A stretch of 8,779 bases of DNA from CAYLHU01 sp964383715. Lineage in GTDB: Bacteria > Patescibacteriota > Minisyncoccia > Minisyncoccales > CG1-02-41-26. The stretch spans positions 1-8,779 of the forward strand of contig CAYLHU010000020.1 in assembly GCA_964383715.1 (NCBI GenBank). Reading direction: 5' to 3'. The notes under the pieces are model-generated. The model had not been told where the DNA came from and searched no databases. It saw only the letters and a list, made by a program, of their open reading frames with translations. Each line of letters starts with the position of its first letter. The first letter of the stretch is position 1. Both the position numbers and the translations under genes were made by a program. Below, piece by piece: positions 1 through 5,893 of the stretch.

Positions 1-30
1 GTGGACTCGTATTTGAGCTTTGGATTTGAA

Positions 31-58
31 TTGACATTTGGATTTTGACATTTGGATT
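31..58. repeat. Two perfect tandem copies of a 14-base unit
   Basis: The unit TTGACATTTGGATT occurs at 31-44 and again at 45-58 without a gap, and a partial copy (TTTGGATTTGA) precedes it near 20-29. It lies in the gene-free left end. No reading frame of note covers it. The most likely origin is replication slippage in an AT-rich spacer. The internal TTGACA strings could act as -35 elements by chance, but I see no matching -10, so no promoter is called. Confidence 0.8.
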
Positions 59-69
59 TAAACCGAGAA

Positions 70-183
70 ATTAGTCATTAGTCATTGATGGTAATGAAAG
101 CTTCGCTTTCATCTTCGCCTTCGCCTTCGCCTTCGCGAAGCGAACGCTCGGTGGTTAATTAGAAATTAGGTTAATTAGTCATT
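70..183. repeat. GC-rich hairpin tract bounded by ATTAGTCATT direct repeats
   Basis: ATTAGTCATT occurs at 70-79, 77-86 and 174-183. The last copy overlaps the stop codon of the receiver gene. Between the second and third copies lie an 8-bp hairpin (ATGAAAGC/GCTTTCAT, 94-101 and 105-112, loop TTC), four tandem CTTCGC units (113-136) and the palindrome CTTCGCGAAG (131-140). The tract is much richer in GC than its surroundings. It sits just downstream of the last gene of the pilus operon, so the hairpins could end or stabilise that transcript, but no U-tract follows them on the minus strand. Together with 1-69 it accounts for the whole gene-free left end. Confidence 0.6.
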
Positions 184-544
184 TTAAAATCTTCTTTATT
201 TCTTCAACAACTTCCGACGGGGTATAGTGAGCTTTTATCAAATACTTATCTGCTCCTAATTTCAAACCCTTTTCCACCTCCTCCTTTTGACCCAAATTGC
301 TTAAAATAATAATCTTTAAGCCGTCAAACTTTGGCTGTTTTCTTATCTTCTGAAGAATCTCCCACCCCTCGATTTCCGGTAAAACAATATCCAAAATCAA
401 AAGGTCGGGAATACTCTCCCCTAATAATTGAATTGCTTTCCCCCCATCCTTAGCCACCCTCACCTCTAAACCGGCTTTTTTCAGCTTTTGGCTATAGATC
501 TCTATTAAGAAAGGGTCGTCTTCAACTAATAATATCTTTGCCAT
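179..544 (-). CDS. Stand-alone response-regulator receiver domain (CheY-like)
   Basis: This 121-residue protein is a single receiver domain with no output domain. The acidic pocket is E8-D9-D10, the phospho-acceptor is D52 (in LILDIVLP), the switch residue is S82, and the conserved lysine is K104 followed by the KAHYTPSEVV ending. All catalytic positions of the family are present, so it should accept phosphate from a histidine kinase. With no DNA-binding part it must act by protein contact, like PilG/PilH/CheY proteins. It is the last gene of the pilus cluster: its ATG lies 6 bases after the pilB stop, and a strong ribosome-binding site lies inside the pilB 3' end. Pilus control is therefore a reasonable inference. 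No kinase gene is visible in the window. Confidence 0.93.
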   Translation of the reverse strand: MAKILLVEDDPFLIEIYSQKLKKAGLEVRVAKDGGKAIQLLGESIPDLLILDIVLPEIEGWEILQKIRKQPKFDGLKIIILSNLGQKEEVEKGLKLGADKYLIKAHYTPSEVVEEIKKILK

Positions 545-550
545 AATATT

Positions 551-2281
551 TTATTCCTCCTTGGTCACTCTCATTACTTCTTCTAACGAGGTGATACCTT
601 CTAAGACCTTCAAAACACCGTCTTCTTCCATTAAAATCATTCCTTGCCTCCGAGCCTCTTTGAAAAGGTCTCCTTCGCTTGCCCTTTCATTAATCAACTC
701 TCTTAGATTTTCATCTATCCCCACCGCTTCGTATATACCAACCCGACCGGAATACCCTTTGCCATTACATTTAGGACAGCCCTTCGCCTTATAAATATAA
801 AGTGGCTCTTCTATTTTAAGATTTTTAGATGCTTCTTTGGGTAAGTTTTTGATTTTGTCTAAAATATATTTTTTTTCTTCTCCTTGAAGTTTCACTTTCT
901 CTTTACATTCCGAGCAAAGAACTCTTAATAACCGTTGACTAACAGCCAAACTTAGCGTAGGGGATATTAAAAAGGGCTTAATCCCCATATCAATCAAACG
1001 AGGTACTACTCCCAAAGCGCTGGTGGTATGGATAGTAGAAAGAACAAGGTGCCCTGTTAATCCGGCATGGATAGCCAAAGAGGCGGTTTCTTCATCTCTA
1101 ATCTCACCAACCATAATAATATCCGGGTCCTGCCTTAAAATTTGGCGCAACCCAGCCGCAAAAGTATAATTTATATCCGGTTTGACTTGGGATTGGTTCA
1201 CTCCTTCAATATAATATTCAATCGGGTCCTCAAGAGTAACAATATTCACCCCTTCCTTATTTAAAAGACCAAGAATAGTATAAAGAGTGGTGGTCTTTCC
1301 ACAACCGGTTGGTCCAGTAGTCAAAATTAATCCATAGGGTTTGCTAATCGCGTTTTTAACCACTTCAAGATTTCTCCCTTCAAACCCCAGTTTTGGCAAT
1401 GATTTTAACCCTTCTTCGGAGTTAAGGACTCTGATAGCCACTTTTTCCCCTTTATTTGTCGGGAAAGTAGCCACCCGGAAGTCAATGCTCTCCCCTTTGA
1501 TTGTTGTGGAAAATCTGCCATCTTGGGGGATTCTGGTTTCGTCTATTTTTAAATTGCTTAAAATTTTAATTCTAGCCACGATTGCGGGATGAACTTTTAA
1601 GGGCAAGAATAAAGAAGAATACAATATCCCGTCCAATCTGTATCTTATCTTCAAATTGTCTCTCGCTGGTTCAATATGAATATCCGAAGCTCCTCCCTCT
1701 ACCGCCTGTCTCAAAATAACGCCGACCATTTTAATTATCGGCGCCTCTTCAGCTAATTTGGCATAAGAAACCTTGTCCGAAGATTTTCTTTTCGGCAACT
1801 CTTCTGTTTCTTCTTTCAACCTCTCTAATGCCTGCTTCATTTCTTTTTCTGGGACCTGATATTTTTCAAGATATTTTTTAAAGTCAGAAAAGGTGATTAA
1901 AAAAAATTTCGGCGTGAGATTTTCCTGTCTCGTTAAAAACTTCAAGGCCTCTTTGGCTTGGTCATTTTCAGGAAAAACCATTCCTACATCCAAAATCCTG
2001 CTTTTTTTATCAAGAAAAACCGGAATCATTTTGTAAAACTCAATTGACTCTTTGGGAATAAGGGAAACGATATCTTGGGGTATTTCCTCAATCAGAACCT
2101 CTCTTAAGGGTATTTTCAAAAAGTCGCTTTTGAGGTCAAATAATCTGTCCTCTTTAATGATTTTTTTTTCCAAAATCAGCTCTTCGGGACTACTCCCAGA
2201 CCTTTTCATCCCTTCTTTAATGTCTTCGGCAGTTGAAGAATTAATAGCTTCTTTTTTAACTAAATAACCAATTAAATCCAT
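551..2281 (-). CDS. pilB: Type IV pilus assembly (extension) ATPase PilB/GspE family
   Basis: This 576-residue cytoplasmic ATPase belongs to the secretion superfamily and powers pilin polymerisation. An N-terminal MshEN/GspE-N-type domain (about 1-140) is followed by the N2 domain with ASDIHIEP (198-205) and the RecA-like core. Visible motifs are Walker A GPTGCGKT (323-330), the Asp box around E351-D352-P353, Walker B DPDIIMVGE with catalytic E393, and the His box with H411 and H418. A zinc-binding tetracysteine has C456/C459 and C502/C505, as in PilB/GspE and not in PilT. Length is typical of the family. The first MshEN motif looks degenerate (no RLG, and E where a glycine is expected), so c-di-GMP binding is doubtful. 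The start follows the small PilP-like gene by 6 bases and has no clear Shine-Dalgarno, suggesting translational coupling. Confidence 0.96.
   Translation of the reverse strand: MDLIGYLVKKEAINSSTAEDIKEGMKRSGSSPEELILEKKIIKEDRLFDLKSDFLKIPLREVLIEEIPQDIVSLIPKESIEFYKMIPVFLDKKSRILDVGMVFPENDQAKEALKFLTRQENLTPKFFLITFSDFKKYLEKYQVPEKEMKQALERLKEETEELPKRKSSDKVSYAKLAEEAPIIKMVGVILRQAVEGGASDIHIEPARDNLKIRYRLDGILYSSLFLPLKVHPAIVARIKILSNLKIDETRIPQDGRFSTTIKGESIDFRVATFPTNKGEKVAIRVLNSEEGLKSLPKLGFEGRNLEVVKNAISKPYGLILTTGPTGCGKTTTLYTILGLLNKEGVNIVTLEDPIEYYIEGVNQSQVKPDINYTFAAGLRQILRQDPDIIMVGEIRDEETASLAIHAGLTGHLVLSTIHTTSALGVVPRLIDMGIKPFLISPTLSLAVSQRLLRVLCSECKEKVKLQGEEKKYILDKIKNLPKEASKNLKIEEPLYIYKAKGCPKCNGKGYSGRVGIYEAVGIDENLRELINERASEGDLFKEARRQGMILMEEDGVLKVLEGITSLEEVMRVTKEE
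555..562 (-). promoter_or_regulatory. Strong Shine-Dalgarno site of the receiver gene, inside pilB
   Basis: On the minus strand AAGGAGGA lies 10 bases before the receiver ATG and overlaps the last codons of pilB. It is by far the best ribosome-binding site in the pilus cluster. Several neighbouring genes have weak or no such site, so the receiver is probably translated independently and well. Confidence 0.85.
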
Positions 2282-2287
2282 TTTATT

Positions 2288-2545
2288 TTAGTATGGTTTA
2301 AACGGATTCTCTCTCCCCACTTCCCCAGGTGGAGATATGCGCTCGAAAAGAATAAGTTCTTTAAGTGCCTTGTCTTCCAAAAGATTGAAGTTGATTTTTA
2401 TTTTACTTGAAGAATAAGGCGACTCGGGGAGAGACAATTGTTCCGGTTTTAAAATTACTTCCTTTACTAAAATAATCAGAGAGAGAACGACCGCTCCTAA
2501 GATTAGATATTTTAACGACTTATCTTCTTTTATATCATCAAACAT
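2288..2545 (-). CDS. Small PilP-like inner-membrane pilus protein
   Basis: An 85-residue protein with a short charged N-terminus, one membrane helix (about 13-31), a proline/serine-rich linker and a C-terminal tail ending GRENPFKPY. The helix is not preceded by a lipobox cysteine, so it is anchored by the helix and not by lipid. The terminal G-R-(D/E)-N/D-P-F signature recurs in PilP and related pilus/secretion periplasmic proteins. Its place directly after pilO, where pilP stands in classical pilMNOP operons, supports a PilP-type role in the alignment complex. It is much shorter than canonical PilP (roughly 170 residues) and lacks the C-terminal beta domain that would bind PilQ, which fits an organism without a standard outer membrane. 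It sits 5 bases after pilO and 6 before pilB. Confidence 0.7.
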   Translation of the reverse strand: MFDDIKEDKSLKYLILGAVVLSLIILVKEVILKPEQLSLPESPYSSSKIKINFNLLEDKALKELILFERISPPGEVGRENPFKPY

Positions 2546-2550
2546 ATATT

Positions 2551-3087
2551 CTAATAGGAAAAAACTACAAGCGCCAAGTTTAATTCTAAAAACCCTTCTT
2601 CCGTATAAGACAAATTAATGTCTTCCACTTTTATTATTCTGGAGGACTTTTCAATTATCTGAATAAAGTTCTCCAAGGAAGAAAAACCTCCTTGAAGAGT
2701 AATCGTAATTTTTGTTTCCTTAATTTTTTGATTCACAACCCCTTTATCTCTTTCTTTTGATTCGGGAGAAACCTGGCTTTGATTGAACTTTTTCAAAATT
2801 AATCCGCTTTCCGAAGATTTCTCTTGAAAAAAATTCAACAAGGAGGACAAAGACGGCTTATTTGGCAAAGCGCCTTCTATCTTCTCCAACGATTCTTTCC
2901 CTTCATTTAATCTTTGGTAAATATTTTGAATTTCTGAAAGATATTCCTGCTTCTCCCGAAAAGCGTCTTCTCTATCGGGGATACTTTCTTTTACCTCTTT
3001 GAAATTAATATACACCGGTAATAAAAAGTAAATAAAAATCAGGAAACAAACAAAGAATAAAATTGGAATAAATTTAATTATTTTCAT
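2551..3087 (-). CDS. pilO: Type IV pilus alignment protein PilO-like
   Basis: This 178-residue bitopic membrane protein has one transmembrane helix (about 6-27), a charged coiled-coil stretch (about 28-72), and a C-terminal domain ending in alternating beta strands (about 125-178). That is the PilO plan: a helix, a coiled coil and a ferredoxin-like domain that pairs with PilN in the alignment complex linking cytoplasmic PilM/PilB to the envelope. Sequence signatures are weak, so the call leans on architecture and gene order (after pilN, before the PilP-like gene and pilB). Its ATG overlaps the pilN stop as ATGA, so the two should be translationally coupled and made in equal amounts. An AAGGA stretch lies about 12 bases before the start, within pilN. 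Confidence 0.82.
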   Translation of the reverse strand: MKIIKFIPILFFVCFLIFIYFLLPVYINFKEVKESIPDREDAFREKQEYLSEIQNIYQRLNEGKESLEKIEGALPNKPSLSSLLNFFQEKSSESGLILKKFNQSQVSPESKERDKGVVNQKIKETKITITLQGGFSSLENFIQIIEKSSRIIKVEDINLSYTEEGFLELNLALVVFSY

Positions 3088-3620
3088 TTTTTAACTAAGT
3101 CCTTGGAAAAATAAAAACTTAAATTGAAACTCACTTTTCCCTCCTTACTTAGAGAAATATTGGATATCTGAAGGTCGCTTATTTTTTCACTTCTTTCCAA
3201 AATAACAATTTGTTCCCCCAATGTCTTAAAATTTTCCGTTTCCCCGAACAAGGATATTTTATAATCATCGGCAACTAAGTCTAAATCAGTAAATTGAACT
3301 TTTGGATGGCAAATATCTTTTAGAAAGCTGAATATTTTTGAAAAATTTTGATGTTTGCTAAAAATAATGGGAAAGTCGTTTATTTGCTCTGATATAACAG
3401 ACAATTCCTCCTCCTTATTTTTTTGCTCTTGAGAAACAATTAGCTGACTTCCTAACTTGTCCTTTTCCGCTTTTAGAATTATAGTTTCGTATTTAAGAAA
3501 AAAGGAAAGACCTAATAAAACAATCACCAGGGCAAAAGAGAACCAAAAGAGAAAATAAACCGAAGCCGGAGTTTTCGGTTTTGGTTTGGGAATAATTTTT
3601 ACTAAATCTTCTTTGGGCAT
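3084..3620 (-). CDS. pilN: Type IV pilus assembly protein PilN-like
   Basis: A 178-residue membrane protein with a 20-residue cytoplasmic tail rich in K and P, one transmembrane helix (about 20-43), a predicted coiled coil (about 46-80) and a C-terminal strand-rich domain. In known systems the cytoplasmic tail of PilN carries a short motif that docks into PilM; I cannot see the canonical INLLP motif here, although the tail IIPKPKPKTP could be its divergent counterpart. Assignment rests on architecture plus position between pilM and pilO. It overlaps pilO by 4 bases (ATGA). The start ATG has no Shine-Dalgarno within 12 bases. The nearest purine run (AGGCGGA) is 13 bases away and buried in one arm of the 3634-3670 hairpin. 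Confidence 0.78.
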   Translation of the reverse strand: MPKEDLVKIIPKPKPKTPASVYFLFWFSFALVIVLLGLSFFLKYETIILKAEKDKLGSQLIVSQEQKNKEEELSVISEQINDFPIIFSKHQNFSKIFSFLKDICHPKVQFTDLDLVADDYKISLFGETENFKTLGEQIVILERSEKISDLQISNISLSKEGKVSFNLSFYFSKDLVKK

Positions 3621-3633
3621 ATTAGAATGTGTT

Positions 3634-3670
3634 TCCGCCTAAGTTTTTACGAAGTGAAAAATTAGGCGGA
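3634..3670 (-). repeat. Stem-loop in the pilN leader
   Basis: TCCGCCTAA (3634-3642) is matched by its exact reverse complement TTAGGCGGA (3662-3670). The stem continues inward with T5/A5 after a single-base bulge, leaving a small loop. On the minus-strand transcript it ends 13 bases before the pilN ATG and is not followed by a U-tract, so it is not a standard terminator there. It contains the only purine-rich run near the pilN start and could therefore limit ribosome access. Confidence 0.6.
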
Positions 3671-3686
3671 TTATAGATTCTTATAT

Positions 3687-3786
3687 CCAGCACTTATTTA
3701 TACAGGCACCAAAAATGTGATTATGATGTTTATTCAATCTTATATAAAATAATACTTCGTTGGCGTTATATATAAATAAGTGCTGG
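3687..3786. repeat. 100-base element bounded by a perfect 16-bp inverted repeat
   Basis: CCAGCACTTATTTATA at 3687-3702 and its exact reverse complement at 3771-3786 enclose 68 AT-rich bases with no significant reading frame. Inner pairing is also possible: on the minus strand CGCCAA near the 5' arm can pair with TTGGTG near the 3' arm (one wobble), and ATTAT/ATAAT further in. The whole element could fold into one long hairpin. Candidate identities are a small MITE-like element or a structured leader RNA. I see no target-site duplication in the immediate flanks. Confidence 0.7.
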
Positions 3787-3791
3787 GTAAA

Positions 3792-3844
3792 GGTTTGGTA
3801 GCTAAAAATTCTTCGGCGGATGCCTCGAATTTTTAGACCAAGCC
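3792..3844 (-). terminator. Hairpin just after pilM, possible terminator
   Basis: CTAAAAATTC (3802-3811) and GAATTTTTAG (3827-3836) pair perfectly. The stem extends outward through TTGGT/ACCAA past a two-base bulge and inward through GGC/GCC. It begins 2 bases after the pilM stop. The 3' arm on the minus strand contains a T5 run with a matching A5 run, resembling bidirectional terminators, but bases after the stem are not U-rich. It may weaken rather than stop read-through from pilM into pilN. Confidence 0.5.
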
Positions 3845-3846
3845 CT

Positions 3847-4902
3847 TTAACTCTCCAGTCCCATCAATGCCACTCCCACCGCCACCGCAAACGAGGAAGA
3901 CAGTTCCTCCAATCTCGGTTTGAGAGACGAAGGAAATGAAATACCAGAAAATGGTTTCGCCATTTGGATATTCTTTTTTAATTGACCCTCCAAATACTCT
4001 TTAAGCCCGAAAAGAACAGAACTCCCTCCGCTTAAAATAATATTTTCTACCCCTTCGCTTTCTGATGGCTGATAATTATTACAAACTTTTTCAATTTCAA
4101 AAGCCAAAGAGTTAATTTGAGGCAAAAGGGATTCAAGAATATCTTTTCTCTCTGGATTTAGCCCCTGCTCTTTTTTTAGTTTTTCGGCTTCAGTTAAGCT
4201 AATGTTTAGTTTTTCTGCAAGAGCCCTCGTTAAACTGCTCCCCGAAATGTCAAAACTATGGCTCTTTCTAAGAACTTTATTCTCCACTATGCTCACCGTC
4301 GTGGTCTGCCAGCCCAAGTCAACTATACAAACGGATTTCTGGATAAGGTCTTTGGGGATAGAAGACCTTATTAAACCAAAAACTTCCGCTTCCATGCCCT
4401 TTAATTTAAGTTGAGAAAGCATGGCCATCTTTTGATAAGTGTTGAGAACATTATTAGGAACAGCAACAAGTAATATCTTTAACTTCAAACCGGGCATTAC
4501 TTCTTTTTTTTCAATAATTTGCCAATCAAAAGAAACCTCTGATAGAGGAAGAAGAATGTGATGCCGAGCTTCAAACTCAACCGCTTGAGGGATTTCCGCT
4601 TTGGCCATCGGAGGCAAATCAAATGTGGTAAAAAAGGTTGAAAAATCGGGAATGGAAAGAGCGACATTTTTTTCCTTAATTGAAGCTCTTTTGAAAAGTC
4701 CCTTTAGGACTTCAGAAACCTCGGAACTTAGGAGTAACAAGTTTTCGCCCTGAAAGGTTTCAAAAGAAGAGCCATCTGGCGTCAAGCCAAACTCAACATA
4801 ATTTTCCAGTTTTTTTCTCCTGCCGGAGAGGGAAATCTCAACTATTTTTATTGAGGATGCTCCAATATCTATTCCCAAACATTTTTTTGAAAAGATAGAC
4901 AT
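3847..4902 (-). CDS. pilM: Type IV pilus actin-like protein PilM
   Basis: PilM is a cytoplasmic FtsA/actin-fold ATP-binding protein that binds the PilN tail and couples the pilus motor to the membrane complex. From the ATG at 4902 it has 351 residues, usual for PilM. The phosphate-1 loop GIDIGASSIK lies at 10-19, the phosphate-2 region IVDLGWQTTT at about 193-202, and the adenosine motif ILSGGSSVLFGL near 289-300; all three nucleotide-binding elements are present. A GTG three codons upstream (4911) is in frame, but the ATG is preferred: a GGA-containing purine run lies just before it, and the GTG has none. It is the first gene of the pilus group but is separated from pilN by 226 bases of inverted repeats, so it may be transcribed partly on its own. 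Confidence 0.94.
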   Translation of the reverse strand: MSIFSKKCLGIDIGASSIKIVEISLSGRRKKLENYVEFGLTPDGSSFETFQGENLLLLSSEVSEVLKGLFKRASIKEKNVALSIPDFSTFFTTFDLPPMAKAEIPQAVEFEARHHILLPLSEVSFDWQIIEKKEVMPGLKLKILLVAVPNNVLNTYQKMAMLSQLKLKGMEAEVFGLIRSSIPKDLIQKSVCIVDLGWQTTTVSIVENKVLRKSHSFDISGSSLTRALAEKLNISLTEAEKLKKEQGLNPERKDILESLLPQINSLAFEIEKVCNNYQPSESEGVENIILSGGSSVLFGLKEYLEGQLKKNIQMAKPFSGISFPSSLKPRLEELSSSFAVAVGVALMGLES

Positions 4903-4978
4903 AATTTCCACTTAATCTTATTTAAAATCAGATATTCAAACAATTATCGTTTTTTGACAAAATTAATTTTTAACAAGG

Positions 4979-5007
4979 TTTATCTATTTTAACATAAATC
5001 CTATAAT
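4979..5007 (+). promoter_or_regulatory. Candidate comF promoter with perfect -10
   Basis: TATAAT at 5002-5007 matches the sigma-70 -10 consensus exactly. A weak -35 (TTTATC, 3 of 6) lies 17 bases upstream. The -10 ends only 11 bases before the comF ATG and no Shine-Dalgarno is visible, so the transcript would have a very short leader or none. A perfect TTGACA at 4954-4959 is too far upstream to pair with this -10. The divergent pilM promoter must lie in the same 116-base gap, but I cannot assign it. Confidence 0.5.
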
Positions 5008-5018
5008 AAAAGTATCTT

Positions 5019-5735
5019 ATGTTAAAAAAGTTTCTTTTAGATATTCTTTTCCCTCAATTTTGTCTCGGTTGCCGAAAAGAGGGAAGTTTGGTTTGCCAAG
5101 ATTGTCTAAGTATTATTGAGGTTTTAGAATATGATTTTTGCCCTTTTTGTAAAAAACCAAGAAGGGTTTTTAACGAAGGAAAATGCTCAAACCACCGAAA
5201 AATGAAATTAAATGGACTTTTTGCCGCTGTTTCCTATAAGGACAAAATGGCCAACCTTCTGATTAAGAAGTTTAAATATGAGCCGTTTCTGAAAACCTTA
5301 TCCGAACCTTTGTCATCTTTAATAATAGCACATTTTATTTTAACCCAAAACAATATTTTTCAACAGAAAAAAACAGATTCTTTTTTTATCCCCGTGCCAA
5401 TTTCTTCCCGGCGAAAAAGATGGCGAGGATATAACCAATCAGAAGAAATTGCCAAAATTCTTTCTATTTTTTATCAAATCCCTCTTTCGCTTAAAAATTT
5501 TATCAAAACCCACGGAACCGAACCTCAAGTTGAATTATCGCTGGAAGAAAGACAAACAAATCTCAAAGATGTTTTTAAAATAAAAAATCCCGGGGAGTTT
5601 CAGGGAAAGACAATTTTCTTGGTGGACGATGTTTTCACCAGTGGAGCGACAATGGAAGAATGCGCCCGAACCCTAAAAGAAATCGGCGCTAAACAGGTCT
5701 GGGGAATCGCCGTCGCCCGCGAACCACTGGATTAG
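5019..5735 (+). CDS. comF: ComF family protein, double zinc-finger phosphoribosyltransferase
   Basis: This 238-residue protein has the full ComF layout. An N-terminal double zinc ribbon has C15/C18, C26/C29, C41/C44 and C56/H59. The middle signature runs from IPVPISSRRKRWRGYNQ (124-140). The type I phosphoribosyltransferase PRPP loop LVDDVFTSGATM spans 201-212, with the two aspartates D203/D204. ComF proteins are needed for natural DNA uptake in several bacteria, probably helping pull single-stranded DNA across the cytoplasmic membrane. The exact PRPP reaction is unsettled. Being divergent from pilM fits a pilus-linked competence role, though this is inference. The start is the only good ATG; it lacks a Shine-Dalgarno and lies right after a TATAAT box. 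The gene ends 19 bases before a strong terminator. Confidence 0.95.
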   Translation: MLKKFLLDILFPQFCLGCRKEGSLVCQDCLSIIEVLEYDFCPFCKKPRRVFNEGKCSNHRKMKLNGLFAAVSYKDKMANLLIKKFKYEPFLKTLSEPLSSLIIAHFILTQNNIFQQKKTDSFFIPVPISSRRKRWRGYNQSEEIAKILSIFYQIPLSLKNFIKTHGTEPQVELSLEERQTNLKDVFKIKNPGEFQGKTIFLVDDVFTSGATMEECARTLKEIGAKQVWGIAVAREPLD

Positions 5736-5754
5736 CAATTGATAATTGATTATT

Positions 5755-5785
5755 AAAAAAACGCCCAAAGCGTTTTTTTGTTTTT
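5755..5785. terminator. Perfect bidirectional intrinsic terminator
   Basis: AAAAAAACGC (5755-5764) and GCGTTTTTTT (5770-5779) form a 10-bp stem with loop CCAAA, followed on the plus strand by GTTTTT. The A-tract gives an equal U-tract on the minus strand, so one hairpin can end comF (stop at 5733-5735) and the convergent methyltransferase gene (stop at 5894-5896). Confidence 0.9.
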
Positions 5786-5893
5786 CGGTAAGTTATTTTT
5801 AAAAAACTCAAACTTTTTTACATACAATTATTTTTGGTATTGGACAACTTTTTTCAAAAAAGACGATTTAAATCTTTCCATTAACGATAATTT

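Noticed and set aside
113..136. CTTCGC units and other short repeats as a CRISPR array
   Set aside because: The units are 6 bases long and contiguous, with no spacers, and no cas gene is present. Nothing in the window resembles a CRISPR array.
4903..4911. GTG start of pilM at 4911
   Set aside because: The ATG at 4902 is better placed after a purine-rich run and gives the usual PilM start just before the GIDIG loop. The GTG remains possible and changes only three residues.
4954..4959. Perfect TTGACA as the comF -35 box
   Set aside because: The perfect TATAAT is 42 bases away. At 16-18 bases downstream of this TTGACA there is only a poor -10 match, so it is not used for the promoter call.
5848..5862. 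CTTTTTTCAAAAAAG as a second terminator in the comF-methyltransferase gap
   Set aside because: It is an A/T-only palindrome with a one-base loop and no GC stem. The nearby 5755-5785 hairpin explains termination for both genes.
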